A stretch of 64,000 nucleotides of DNA, from contig NC_009418.2 of NCBI RefSeq assembly GCF_000002875.2, forward strand, positions 1,414,273 through 1,478,272, in the 5' to 3' direction. The DNA is from Leishmania infantum JPCM5 (taxonomy: Eukaryota; Euglenozoa; Kinetoplastea; Trypanosomatida; Trypanosomatidae). A model generated the notes under the pieces. It made no database searches. It was not told the DNA's origin and was given only the letters and a program-made list of their open reading frames with translations. The first letter of the stretch is position 1. The number at the start of each line of letters is the position of its first letter. The translations under genes and the position numbers were made by a program. This document shows, piece after piece, positions 51,043 through 62,100 of the stretch.

Positions 51043-52012
51043 CGACAGGTGCGCTTGCTTGCTAACGCTGGAGATGGCGCTGCTTGATCGTCCGTCTCAC
51101 CTCTCATCTTCTCCCGCACAACCCCACCACGCTCTCGGGAGCAAGAGAAGCGCCCCACACGCACGTGCAAGAATCACCAAGGCCCGATGGTGCGGGTCTT
51201 GCCATGCAGAAGCTGTGGCTCGGCCACGTGACTCTCATGCAAGACAAAGCCCAAGAACGAGTTCGCGCTGCCCTACCAGCACTCCAATCAGAGGTGAGGC
51301 ATGCAACGGTTCAACGCCGCTTCGACATTGCTGAAGGTGCGACTTTGACAGGGGCATGCGCTCATCGCCTCTACGCCTTGCCCATCTACACATCCTTCTC
51401 CTTAGCGTTCTCTTGCGCGTCTGGTGTGCCATCGTCTTGCTTTTTTTTTGCGCGTTGCACTTTCTGGAGGAGAAAGAGGAAAGGGGAGGGGCTCTCTCCT
51501 GCTTCGCTTTCGCCTCTTTGAGCTCTGCGTGGCGCACACCGAACCGGGAGTACTGTTGTCCTTTTCATGGCTTCTCCCTTGGTTGACAGCGTTCAGGAGC
51601 ACACGTCCAGCAGGCATGCACGCGTATACCGAGAGAGACGCAGTAACGGTGCGCCGCCGTGTTTTTTTTTGTTGTTTCCTCTCTGTTCTCCGTCCCCTCA
51701 CGTTGTTCGCTCTCTAGTGTGTCGCCGTGACACGCTCCATGGTCGTGGCGGCCAATATATTCTCCCCTCCCCTAAAAACGAAAAAAGGGCGTTCAACAAA
51801 GTTCTAATCTTCGCCCCGTGTGCGCGTGTGCTTGTACGTTTGTGGCTGCTCCTAGGTAAAGACCCTCTTGCCGTTCCTACCTCTGCTCGGCGCGTCATTA
51901 CACACCCACCTAACCATCGATCACCCCAATCACCCTCTCCTCTCTCCCTTTTTCCTTGCTTCATCGCCTCTTTCTTTTGCGGCGCAGCTCTAAGGGTGAG
52001 TGCCGTCACGCG
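51043..52012. other. intergenic, 1 kb
   Basis: No supported gene. A mixed block (51100-51350) is followed by T-rich runs (51441-51449, 51661-51670) and a C/T-rich tract to 51980. The acceptor AG for the aquaporin is at 51986-51987. Confidence 0.6.
51940..51987 (+). promoter_or_regulatory. probable spliced-leader acceptor of aquaporin gene
   Basis: A long tract (CTCTCTCCCTTTTTCCTTGC and following TTTCTTTTGC) ends at GGCGCAG, AG 51986-51987. No ATG lies between it and 52013, which supports that start. Confidence 0.6.
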
Positions 52013-52705
52013 ATGCTCTCCGAGTTCCTCAGTCAGCTGGTGGCGGAGTTCGTCGGCACCTTTTTGCTAGTGCTGACCATCACACTAGCCTCTGTCGGAG
52101 TGGGCACGCTCGCGCCTATTCCCATTGGTTTTATGCTGGCTGCGATGTGCTTCACGTTTGGCTACATCAGCGGTGCACACTTCAACCCCGCCATCTCCTT
52201 TGCCGTTTTCATCAACCGCAAAATGACGCTGCGTCGAACGGTGATGTACATAGTTGTGCAGCTCGCCGGCTCCTTCTGTGCCTCACTCTACGCGTCCGCA
52301 ATCATCGGACTCCAGATCCCAGCACCGGTTGCGAACGGCGACTTGGCGAACACTTGGCAAGTGCTGCTGTGCGAGCTTGTGTACACGTTCGCCCTCACCT
52401 CGGTGGTGCTGCACGTCTGCTTCTCTCGTCAGCGTTCGAATGACTTTTACGGCTTCGCTATTGGCATGACGCTCATGGCGGCCGGGTTCTCGGTTGGCGG
52501 GTTCACCGGCGGCGCCTTCAACCCAGCCGTCGCCACAGGCACGCAGCTGGTGTTGTGCGTATACAAGAATTGCGACCCGCTCTTCTACTTCTGGGTGTAC
52601 TGGATCGCCCCGATCTGTGGCGCCTTCGTCGCCAGCGTCATCTTTCAGCTGCTGGACACCCACGAATCTGTGCCGGTGGTGTTAGGCAAGGAAGCGGTGT
52701 ATTGA
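52013..52705 (+). CDS. aquaporin / MIP-family channel with atypical selectivity filter
   Basis: The 230-aa protein has six hydrophobic helices and both NPA boxes: GAHFNPAIS (55-62) and GAFNPAVATG (168-176). The first helix carries AEFVGTFLLV (11-20), the family's AEF.GT signature. In most aquaporins and aquaglyceroporins an arginine directly follows the second NPA and lines the ar/R filter; here it is valine (V173). Length is near the lower end for the family, with short tails. The usual substrate would be water, glycerol or small neutral solutes, but the missing arginine makes that uncertain. Location is unknown. Confidence 0.88.
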   Translation: MLSEFLSQLVAEFVGTFLLVLTITLASVGVGTLAPIPIGFMLAAMCFTFGYISGAHFNPAISFAVFINRKMTLRRTVMYIVVQLAGSFCASLYASAIIGLQIPAPVANGDLANTWQVLLCELVYTFALTSVVLHVCFSRQRSNDFYGFAIGMTLMAAGFSVGGFTGGAFNPAVATGTQLVLCVYKNCDPLFYFWVYWIAPICGAFVASVIFQLLDTHESVPVVLGKEAVY

Positions 52706-54145
52706 GACGGCAGAGGTGTGTATGTGTGTGTTGGTGCCCGGGTGCATTCGACGTACTCAGCATTTCCGGACGTCCGATGATGCCACCTGACTGCTTTATT
52801 ATGTCGCATCTCTGCGCTTTGCCAGCTGAGGCGGATTCGCGCCCCCACTGCCCACGCCGCGAACAGGGGTGTGCGCAGCCCACTTTTGCTCACACACACA
52901 CACACACACACACACAAACCTGGGTACTCCGTCAGAGCAGAATCCATGCTCACTTCTGTACGCGTTCGCTCGCTGCACTTGAGCAGCTCCCTCTGCCATA
53001 TAGCAGGTGGCGCATACGCCTGCGTATGCTTCTGTCTCGTTGTCTCTCGTGAAGCGCTTCGGCCTCCTCCTCCTCTGCTGCGGGCAGACATCGTTTTTTG
53101 TGTCGGTGAGCGCGCTTCTCTTGGTGATGGTTTTGTTGACTTTTGCGTCTTCGTCGCTCGGGGTGTTTGCGTTGTGGCCGTCAATGCACTAAAAAGGCGC
53201 GCGCGCGCCTGTGCAAACGTGTGTGTGCGCGCATGTGTGTGTGGAGATCATCTCTCGCTGCATGCGCTGTCATCTGTCGTGCGTACACGGACGAGAAAAC
53301 GAAGAGAGAGGGGTGAACCCACTCCCCCCTCTTCCCCTCCGCTCCCCGGCTACCTGTGCCTGGCGTGTTGGCGGTGTGCCTATCTCTGAGTGGTGGTCGA
53401 TGCAGGCTCTTTACTCGCACAATCACGCTATGCGTACCATTCCGTCTGTTTTGCCAGTGAGAGGAGGAGGAGGGGTGTAATGACGCCGCGGGTCTCGCCT
53501 GCTGTGTCTCGCGTAGATGCGCCTGGCCTTCTCGTACTCGTCCACTTCTCTTTCTCGTTGCTCTGGCAGCGTCGTACTTTCCCTCCTCTGTCGTCGTCGT
53601 TGTCTTTCTCTCCTGCTCTGAATACAACTTACATAAATACGTGTAAACATCGCTGTCCTTTTCTCTGAGTGCTGTGCCTTTCCACCTCTCCTTGACCCGC
53701 TTTTCTGCACTGACGAGGAGTGTGGAACCGGTGAGATTAAAATACGAAAGAGGAGCAGCCGTGTACAATCGCCCGTACACTTCCCGCTTACCTGCTCCCC
53801 TTCCGCTCACGCAAGCACATACGCCCTGCCAAAGGCTGACAAGAAGATAGGACGCATAGCAGAACTCCCTCCCGCTCGCTCGCCGTGGCAACGTTGTCTG
53901 TCTCTCTCGCTCTGTTATTTTTTTTTTCTTGTCGCTGCGATTTGTGTGCTTGCCCACATCTTTATTGCTGTGTGCGTCACCAGCCGGCTCTTGTGTAGGA
54001 GCCGCACGTCCCTTTTCTCTCGTCGTCGTCGTCCTTCCGATAACCGCTCTCACGGCGCACTCACGTCGACGCCCCAGGCCGGGCAATCGCGCTTTTTTTT
54101 GCTTTTCGCCTGTCGAGCGTGTCCGAAGTCCGGCACGCAAGCAAG
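52706..54145. other. intergenic, 1.4 kb
   Basis: No supported gene. It has a (CA)13 repeat at 52891-52916, a self-complementary GGCGCGCGCGCGCC (53196-53209) and an alternating GT/GC stretch at 53218-53243. A T9 run near 53919 and the SmD3 acceptor (AG 54116-54117 after CTTTTTTTTGCTTTTCGCC) close the region. A 319-aa antisense ORF lies here but has spacer composition. Confidence 0.6.
52891..52916. repeat. (CA)13 microsatellite
   Basis: Thirteen uninterrupted CA dinucleotides, a useful polymorphic marker. Similar shorter GT/CA runs occur at 492-509, 26040-26055 and 49543-49566. Confidence 0.9.
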
Positions 54146-54487
54146 ATGGCGGAAAGCATTCCGATCAAGGTGCTCTTTGATGCACTGCACCTGAAGGTTT
54201 CCATAGAAGTCGCTACCGGGGAGGTGTACCATGGTACCGTAGAAGAGTTGCAGAACAACATGAATGTGCTACTGAAAGATGCCACCAAGACTGCACGGGG
54301 CGGTAAGGAGACCAAGATGGACTCCGTCTTTGTACGAGGCTCAAACATCGTCTTCTTCCAGTTGCCCGATGCGCTGCAGACCAGTCCTGCGTTGCTCCGC
54401 GCAGGCGAGGTCGTGTCCAAGGCACAGGACACGCGTGGCGACGGCAAGGGATTTGGCGCGTCTCGCAAGCGTGCTCGCAACTCATAG
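54146..54487 (+). CDS. small nuclear ribonucleoprotein SmD3
   Basis: The 113-aa protein has the two-part Sm fold. Sm1 is [46 protein letters not shown] (residues about 5-47), matching the D3 pattern with E-L-Q-x-N-M-N. Sm2 is [15 protein letters not shown] (about 60-74), with the D3-type (V/I)RG motif. The tail is short and basic, lacking the long RG repeat of human SmD3. It is part of the heptameric Sm ring on spliceosomal snRNAs, used in trypanosomatids mainly for trans-splicing. The ATG at 54146 is the first after the acceptor at 54116-54117; the 9-codon extension upstream is not needed. Confidence 0.92.
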   Translation: MAESIPIKVLFDALHLKVSIEVATGEVYHGTVEELQNNMNVLLKDATKTARGGKETKMDSVFVRGSNIVFFQLPDALQTSPALLRAGEVVSKAQDTRGDGKGFGASRKRARNS

Positions 54488-55325
54488 GACCATATCGCAC
54501 ACGAGGCAACGCCGGTTCTGCGCTAACATCCCTTCCCCGACGTTCCTGACAAAGGGGGCCTTAATCCTCTCCCGATCCTGCAGCGTGGCGTGCAGCGAGC
54601 ACGTCTTTATCGCTTCCTTTGTGTGCCTGTGCCTGTGTCGGTGGCGTAGATGTATGTGCTGTGGTCCGATTGTGCCCTCGCTTCAATAGCGGGACGCGGT
54701 CGGAGTCTTCTGTGTCTTCGTAAAAAGGAAGAACGCAACAAGAAAAGGGGGCGAAGCGTACGCGAAGGCAAGGCGCGACAGCCACACGCAAAGGTGTTTG
54801 AAGCGGCGCCAGGATGCGGAGAGCGGTGAGTTGTCGTCTGTGGGTGGTTGAGGCGGTTGCTGTCTTGGCATTGAAAAACGTCCTTCACCTCGTGTGACTT
54901 TCTCAGGGACAGACAGAGAAAAGGTCTGGGCCCCCTACTCTGCGCCAAATGCAGCTGGCAAGCGAGTTTTGCAGCTCTCGCTGCCGTCGCCGATAGCTCT
55001 CCAACGATGCCGTGCCTGCAAGGCGTTGCTTTCCAATTTGGAGGTGCCGCCTTGAATGCTGTTCTGCGTACACCGCATCCCATATTGCTCTCTCTATCCC
55101 GTGTCACTCTGCCACAAACCCACCTACACCCTCTTTTCCCACTTGTGCGTGTTGCTCATCGCGTGCGTGTGCCGCATGGTCTTTCCGAAAGGAAAAGGCG
55201 GGCCCCGTGTCCTCCGCCTATTGGGAGCCACTGCCCTCTCTCTTCCCTTTGCATCCTCGTACGCCGTTTGTGCGCGTGGCCTGATCTGTTTGTTCGTGCC
55301 TTCGCTGCTGCTCGTCTCGCTCTTC
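54488..55325. other. intergenic, 0.8 kb
   Basis: No supported gene. The frame of the next gene is open from 55056 (ATG) and again has an ATG at 55176. Between them and 55326 the translation is hydrophobic and Cys/Leu/Ser-rich, like spacer, but a real N-terminal extension cannot be excluded. Confidence 0.5.
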
Positions 55326-57398
55326 ATGCACCGCGCCACACACGGCTCCTCTCGTACCTCGTGTGTCCGAAGTTCAGCACTAGCCGACGTGCCAGCGGCG
55401 GCAACGCTGGCCAACGCGCGACACATTTCAGAGACCTACCCGCGACGCGTCTCTCCTTCAGTGACACTACCGGAGTTGCGACCGCCAGCGCCGATCCTGC
55501 GTAGCGGCAATTCCAACGCAGGCGCGAAGCTGCCGGAATCCAGCAGAGTCGTAGAAGAGACGCGGTGCGCGATCCGAAAGACACCCCGTGAGGTCGAATT
55601 TCCGGTTGCAGAGGATCGGCCGTGCCTTCCGTTCCCACTAGAGCCCATCAAGTCTACTTCACCGCCCTTCACTACAAGCAAGCTGGCCAGCAGTGACGAT
55701 CCTGCGACGCTGGTTCTGAAGAAGGGCGTGCCCGAGCCGCAAAAGGAGTCTCACCTCTGCCACACCGGCACCGTGGAGTCGCTGCTGTCGCGGCAGCAGT
55801 ACGTCGATGTGTACTTTGTTGCCTCTTCCCTTCTCACTATCCGCAATGGGGCGGCCAGGGTGGAGGCGGGGGGAGAAAAATGCCGTCTGCACCTTCTCAG
55901 CCACCGCTGCCTCTGCAGCTATGCCTTGCTGCGGTTCAAGGAGTGCTGCGAGGACGGCACAGCTACTCTGGCACTTTACCGACACTTGCAAGGCGACAGC
56001 AGCTTCTCGTCGCGCGGCATGCCTGATGAGGTGCTGCATAGCCGTGTCGTACAAGCACTGCTAGGCGCGCTTGTCATGCGCGAGCTGTACAGCGATGCGG
56101 CAGTGCTGATGGCGAGTGTGCCGACTGTGCTGAGCGCTGGAGGCGATACGCCGTCGAAAGAATTCGGCGGCATACCGTCGCTGCCGCTCTTCGCAACACG
56201 GCAAGACACCCTATCGTCTTTGGCGTCCTTTCGCCAGTGCGTGGCGGCGCGGCGTTGGGTGGAGGCCGCGCAGATCATCGACAGTAGTACGACCGCACAG
56301 AGTTGGGTGCAGGCGACTCCGTTGTGCGCCATGCTTGCTTTCGTTAGACTCGAGATGGACGACCCGAAGGCGGCCCGAGGACTGCTGCTGCCCTACCTCG
56401 CTTCTCTCCCTGAGCCGCCGCCGTGGGAGGTGCTCTCTACCGCGCCCGTCGAGCACGCGCAGCTCTGGGACAATTTCGTCTCTCACTATGTTTTCTCCAC
56501 GACTCTGCTCGCCAAGGCTTCGTTCATGTCTGGCAGTGCGTACCTCAACATATCTGCGGCTCTGCTGCAGCGTGCACTGAGACTCAGCCCCTCTTACGCG
56601 CCGGCACGCCTGTTTGCCGAGTTTGTACTCTCATTCGAGGCACAGCGGCAGCACGTCGATGCTGCCATGTCTGCCAGCGACTACCCAAAGGCGCTGTCGG
56701 TGACGGCCGAGATGCTGCGCATGCCAGAGGTCACAAGGCTTGTGCACGCCGAGCTCTATCTGGTGCGCACCCAGGCCCAGTGGATGCGCGGACAGCCGCT
56801 GGAGGTGGTGCACGAAGCCTCGCGGTGCGTGCAGTGTGACCCGCAATGTGCACTCGCGTTTCGGTTACGGGCCGACGCCTTTGCGATGATGAGCAGAGAG
56901 GCTGAGGCGGCTGCAGACCTCGCCGTATCGAAGCATCTGAACGTGAGGGTCGGCGCTCTCTTTGATGAGCTGCGGGTGCAGCGTTCGCGCTACAACGCCG
57001 CACAGGTGGAAGCAGAGGTAAAGAGGAACTCTGCGCCGGTATTCAAATCGTTCCCATCAGCGTCAGCACCGCTGCGTTCGTCACCGAGGGAGAGCTTCTG
57101 CAGCAACACCCGCAGATCGGGTGCTCGGGAGCGGAAGTTTACCGACGCGGAGCTTCCGCCATCACTGCGGACGCACTACGACGTCCTGGGCGTCTCCAGC
57201 AACGCCTCCGCGGCTGAGATCCGAAGGCGCTATCGACGACTCACCCTTCAGCTGCACCCAGACCGACTCGTCGGTGCAGCGGAGAGCGATCGGCGAGCCG
57301 CGCTCGAGGCATTCCAGCTTCTGGGAAACGCCTACAGCGTTCTCTCCGACACGCAGCTTCGTGCCACCTACGATGCCGGACTGCCCAGCCTCCATTGA
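55326..57398 (+). CDS. TPR/J-domain co-chaperone (DNAJC7-like)
   Basis: At 690 aa from this start, the protein has a low-complexity N-terminus and a long helical region with TPR-like segments (for example LLQRALRLSPSYAPARLFAEFVLSF, ASRCVQCDPQCALAFRLRADAFAMM). A C-terminal J domain follows: HYDVLGVSSNASAAEIRRRY, LTLQLHPDRL (the HPD tripeptide intact), then AFQLLGNAYSVLSDTQLRATYD. TPRs followed by a terminal J domain is the plan of DNAJC7/Tpr2, which links Hsp70 and Hsp90. Intact HPD means it should stimulate an Hsp70 ATPase. In-frame ATGs at 55056 and 55176 would add hydrophobic sequence; 55326 is the conservative choice and the start is uncertain. Confidence 0.85.
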   Translation: MHRATHGSSRTSCVRSSALADVPAAATLANARHISETYPRRVSPSVTLPELRPPAPILRSGNSNAGAKLPESSRVVEETRCAIRKTPREVEFPVAEDRPCLPFPLEPIKSTSPPFTTSKLASSDDPATLVLKKGVPEPQKESHLCHTGTVESLLSRQQYVDVYFVASSLLTIRNGAARVEAGGEKCRLHLLSHRCLCSYALLRFKECCEDGTATLALYRHLQGDSSFSSRGMPDEVLHSRVVQALLGALVMRELYSDAAVLMASVPTVLSAGGDTPSKEFGGIPSLPLFATRQDTLSSLASFRQCVAARRWVEAAQIIDSSTTAQSWVQATPLCAMLAFVRLEMDDPKAARGLLLPYLASLPEPPPWEVLSTAPVEHAQLWDNFVSHYVFSTTLLAKASFMSGSAYLNISAALLQRALRLSPSYAPARLFAEFVLSFEAQRQHVDAAMSASDYPKALSVTAEMLRMPEVTRLVHAELYLVRTQAQWMRGQPLEVVHEASRCVQCDPQCALAFRLRADAFAMMSREAEAAADLAVSKHLNVRVGALFDELRVQRSRYNAAQVEAEVKRNSAPVFKSFPSASAPLRSSPRESFCSNTRRSGARERKFTDAELPPSLRTHYDVLGVSSNASAAEIRRRYRRLTLQLHPDRLVGAAESDRRAALEAFQLLGNAYSVLSDTQLRATYDAGLPSLH

Positions 57399-57539
57399 CG
57401 ATGTACAGCAGGTGTTCTCACCTGTTCCTTCTCTTTTCGATATTGGTGTGGCTCCCAATCGGCTTCGAAGTCCACTGGTGCGAGCGCAGTGCGCGCGAGT
57501 TGTCAAGCATGGCCGGTGTGGTGTTTCGCCTCCGAGCAA

Positions 57540-58092
57540 GGCTTGAAGTGGTGCGAAGAGCAATTGGGATGAGCGAACGAGGCGCGGAGAGATGCTTCCC
57601 GATCAACGCCACAGTGCACGTGTGCAACAGGTGGCCCTATTTCCTCCCGCCGATCGGTGTGCGCTGATGAGGCGCAGATGCCGGAAGCATGACGAGAGCA
57701 CCCCCGAGGCTGCACCACCGAGTCCACCAGACTTCCATGTGGAACGCCTCCACACCACATTGTGAAAAGTAGCGGCTTGAAGCGACTCAGAGGGCTATGC
57801 ATAGCACACAGAACCGTAGTCCGAGGCCTCAGAAGGCCCTGACCTGAGGGTGGCTGACCCACTCCGTTGAGGTCACCCGACATGCGGCTGGGCCCCTTCC
57901 ATATCACCCGCACGACAGAGACGCCATCGTCTCCTGCTCTCGAGCCGGACCCTGCACGCGGCCCGCCTGGATCAAGGCATGCAGTGCAGGTGGGTGCACC
58001 TGGCGCCGACCGCGCAACACGTATGCAATGAAGAGGCAAGGGAACAAACGAAGTGCCGACTGGATGTGTCGGCCCGATCCAAAAAAAAAAAA
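57540..58092. mobile_element. candidate degenerate SIDER-type retroposon
   Basis: A block of about 550 nt with composition unlike the surrounding spacer (few pyrimidine runs, balanced bases, no coding frame), ending in a 12-A run at 58081-58092. Leishmania SIDER elements are degenerate, about 0.55 kb, end in an A-run and sit in 3' UTRs, as this block would for the J-domain gene. I cannot align it to the SIDER consensus, so this remains a suggestion. Confidence 0.35.
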
Positions 58093-58992
58093 CAGACGGC
58101 TGGCCGTCGAGAACGATGATGCAGCCGCAGTACCACATGGGGTAGGGCGAGCGGTGGTAGCATGCGTATACTCCGTGACGTGTTCGCGGGTCAAATCGAC
58201 ACGCTGAGGAGACAGAAGCGTTGCGGCGATGTTCTTTTTTTTTTCTTTCGAATCCGTTTTTTAGCCTTTTCCTTTGGAACTGCAAGTGTATCTTGTTTTT
58301 GTGTGTGCGTGTATTCACCTGAAGTGCTTACGTGCTTCACCGCTGCGGCTGCTATGCCGGTTACGCCCCCTTTCCTTCCCTTTGATATGTGGCCAAGACG
58401 AAGAGACGAATGAATCAGACTCAAGTCGGTGACGACCCCTGAACGCCAGCGTGGTCATGCACTTTCAGGTGTGTAGTGCGATGGAGGAGAGAGTGCGCCA
58501 CTGCTTCCGCCCTCCCATCAGCACCACCCTTTCCCGCCTGTACCGCTGCCTCGATCCGTGATGGACATGGTGCCACCGCGACGCGTGAAAATTGTCCCCT
58601 CTCCTCTTCTCCTCGTCTCTCCGCTTCCGTGCCTGTGCTGTCTGGGTGCGCCCCGCACAACTGATCTGCGGCGCAGGTGAAGCGTGCCCATTATAGGAAG
58701 GAAAAGGCGAAAAAGGCAAAGAAAGTCAGAACGAGACAAGGGCGAGTGGATTTCACTGCAGTCTCAGCGCACATTTCCGGCGTCCCTATCAGGCCCATCG
58801 CACTCACACACGACGGCACACGACGGTGGCGCAGAATCCGAACTTTTTCTCTCGTGGGGGTCGACACAAAGAGTGTACCACAGGGACAGCCGTTTCGCCT
58901 TCGCAGCCCCCCTCCCCGCTTGCCAGCTTCCGCCTTTACGTCTTGTTTTGACGCGGAGCGTCTGGCACAACTCGCCCTGCACAGTTTTGTCT

Positions 58993-59021
58993 GACACCTT
59001 TCCTGTGTGTGTGTTTGTAGG
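58993..59021 (+). promoter_or_regulatory. probable spliced-leader acceptor of dynein gene
   Basis: A pyrimidine/GT-rich tract ends TGTGTGTTTGTAG with AG at 59020-59021. No ATG occurs in any frame before the one at 59197, giving a 175-nt leader. Confidence 0.5.
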
Positions 59022-59196
59022 CTGGTGATCATTCTCGCGTCTCGTCCTTCATCATCGAGGTGCTTCCCTGCTTCGACTGCATACCGTACTGTATTGTGGT
59101 CGCCTCCACCAGCTTCTGCAAGTGTGCGTTTCCCGAGACGTTGGCGTGTGCTGTGCGACGCAGAGACCCAGGCGAAGAAGACGTTGACAGGCCAGA

Positions 59197-62100
59197 ATGA
59201 CCACAAATGCGGAAACGGACCCCCGCCTGTTGTGGGTGTTCGGGCAGATTTGCAGAAGCCTCAACGGCGTCACGGATGACTCCCTCAAGGATCTGTTCCG
59301 CGACAGGGACAACGTGGACACCGTGCTTTCCACGTTTGGGACGGTCGACAGTATGTTGGAGTCGAGCTTCGTCATTGTGGCACGGGAAAAGGAGCCGATT
59401 GACGGCCACTCCAAGGATCCGCTTCAGCACGCCGCCGATGCCCCTCCTCCTCAACATCACACCGGCGACGGTGGCGGCAGAGGGCAGAGGCTGCGCATAT
59501 CCTCTGGCGCAGTTTACAACGCCAACATTGCCTGCTCTACTCTGTACGCCCCAGACCACAGCCGCTGCCTCTTCTTCGTGCGTGTGGATCACCGAGAAAT
59601 CACAGCGGAGGACGCAGCGGACTGGGCGACCAACCCGAAGAATCCGATACACTTCGCCTTTGAGTTGTCTGGCACGCAGGTGCCGTCCCTCAACTCTTTT
59701 TATGTATTGCTGATGGAGGTTTTCGCGCCGATGCTGCAGGACATGGGGCAGGCGGCTGGGAAGCGGAAGGCGCTCATGGCCCTTGCACTAAACGGCGGTG
59801 CCAGCGCCACGTCGATCACCCAAGGCGGGGCAGCAGAGACGGGCAGCGGGGCGGACGCTGCGGACGGCGTCACCGCCACCGGCAGCAATCGCCAGCTTTA
59901 CGCCGATATTCACAGCTGGATCAATCGTCTCGGTACGCAGCTGGAGGGCTTCATTAACCAGGTAGGCGCGGAGCGCAAGCTGCTCATTCCTCAGGATTTA
60001 TATGCATTGGAGTACAGCGATGCCCAGCTGCAGGCGGTGCTGAGTAACAAGGACGTGCTGCGTCAGGTGGATGCGACGGTGTCACAGTGGCAGGCGGAGA
60101 TCAGCTACGCCATGTCCGTGGAGCCGCAAAAGGAGGGCCCTCTGGGCGAGATCGAGTACTGGCGTGAACGGTACAGCACAATCAGCGCCCTCTACGAGCA
60201 GCTGAACTCTTCGCAGGCAAAGTTCATTTTGAGGATCGCCAAGGAGGCGGGCTGCACCTCGGCCACGATGATCGACTTGACGCTGCAGCAGTTCTTCCGC
60301 ATGCACTCGGAGTCGAAGGACAACGTGAAGTTCCTCGGCACACTCGACCGGCATTTCCGCACGCTGCACAGCGTGGACCCGAAGCTAGGGTCGCTGCAGC
60401 CCATCATCGACACGCTCTTCTCCATGATGACGGCGCTGCGGATGGTCTGGATTATCTCGCGCTTCTACTCCACGGAGGAGCGCATGGTCGGTCTTCTGGA
60501 GAAGATTGCGCGGCTGATTGCGCAGAAGGTAAGCGAGCACATCGACTTCCGAACAGTGCTGACGTTGCCGTCGGGGGTGGCAAAGGTGAAGGTAACGGAA
60601 GGCCAGCAGTGCCTGATCAAGTGGAAGGCGGCATACAAGAGTGTGCAGGAGGAGATTAACAGCTCGGAGCGCGAGCAGCACTGGAGCTTCGACGAGCGTC
60701 GTCTCTTTGACGTGACGGACTACATGTCAGACCGATGCACGGACCTGCTGGAGGTTATTGAGACGGTGGAGTACTACACCACCGTCCTGAGCGCGCAGCT
60801 GAAGACGGTGCTGACGGACGCCACCGACATTGAGCGCATCCTCAAGGATGTGGAGAAGCTCAAGCGCCCCTTCGGCACGCTCACCTTCGACCCGTTCGAG
60901 AGGCGCGCAACGCACAATTGGCAGGTCGTCTTCTCCGGCTTTCTGACTGCCGTCACGAGCCTCGACCACGAGGTCTCGCTCTTCATCAATCGTATCTTCG
61001 ACGATGACCTGCGCAGCGCGGAGTCCGCCTTTGAGCTTCTCGTGTCGTTTAAACGCATCCGCACCCGCCCCGACCGCGGCGGCAACTCCCTCGACATTTC
61101 GGCGCTGCTGTTGGAGAAGACGGACCGTATTCTCGCTCAGTACTTTACCGAGGTGGAGAACGTGCGGCGCATTTTCCAGGACCAGAAGGAGGCGCCGCCG
61201 CTCTCCAAGAACCAACCTCCTGTCGCCGGCGCTATTCACTGGAGCATGTCCCTTTTCCATCGCCTCAAGAAACCGATTGTGCGCTTCCAGCACGAGGGGA
61301 TGCTCAAGTCGTCGGTGGGGCAGCAGGTGAAGGCCAAGTACGTGGAGGCGTCGCGGCAGATGAAGAATTATTCGACGGCGCGCTTCTTGAAATGGCGAGA
61401 AGAGGTGCGGGTGCCAGCCCCGGCGTCTCTCAAGTGGAACATCCTTCGTGCCGACCCGGATGGCACGTACAGAGTCAACTTCAACTGGTCCATCTTCGAC
61501 ATTATTCGCGAAACAAAGTACCTTGACCGGCTGGGCTTCGAAGTCCCAAAGGCGCTCCTGCACATTTCTCTCCAAGATGAGGCCTACCACGGATATGTGG
61601 ATGCGCTGAATGCGATGCTGGTCAGCTTCAACTACGAGCTGGGCGCGCTGGCGGGGCCTGAGCGCGCTATCCTCGCCGCCGAGGTGCACGAGCTGAAGCA
61701 GGCGCTGGAGCCGGGCCTCCTCGACATCAACTGGACCAGCCTCTCCATCCCCGACTTTGTGAGCAACTGCGAAAAGGCCATCACCAAGTTTCGCAACGTC
61801 AGCCGCGAGGTGCGCAAGAGCGCAGACAGCCTTCAGACGCAGGTGGTGAACAAGATCGCTTCCACGCGCCTGATCCCCGAGTATCGCGAGTTTCTGCAGG
61901 CGGGCGGGGAGCTGCCGGAGCTGCAAACCCTCGTCGACATCATCGAGCGGCGCCGTGTCGAACAGCTGGAGCGCTGCATGCGGGCCTACCGCACGGCAAA
62001 GCCACTGCTCACCAAAGTTGAGGGTCAGCTGCTGGGCACCCACACCGGGAGGTGCGCCAGCTTGGTGCCCTACTACAGCCACTGGGAGCAGCGCATCTGG

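Larger units (their letters stand above)
57399..59196. other. intergenic, 1.8 kb, with possible retroposon
   Basis: No supported gene. The first two-thirds holds mixed, non-pyrimidine-biased sequence ending in A12 (58081-58092), proposed as a SIDER-type element. T-rich spacer follows (T10 near 58236-58245). A GT-rich tract leads to AG at 59020-59021, the probable acceptor for the dynein gene; no ATG separates that AG from 59197. Confidence 0.6.

Noticed and set aside
53181..54140. 319-aa antisense ORF between aquaporin and SmD3
   Set aside because: Composition is the complement of pyrimidine-rich spacer (Arg, Lys, Glu, Thr rich), no domain is visible, and it would oppose the direction of all other genes.
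60727..62082. 451-aa antisense ORF in the dynein gene
   Set aside because: It is the complement of the dynein coding frame; the GC-rich third positions of that gene remove stops on the other strand.
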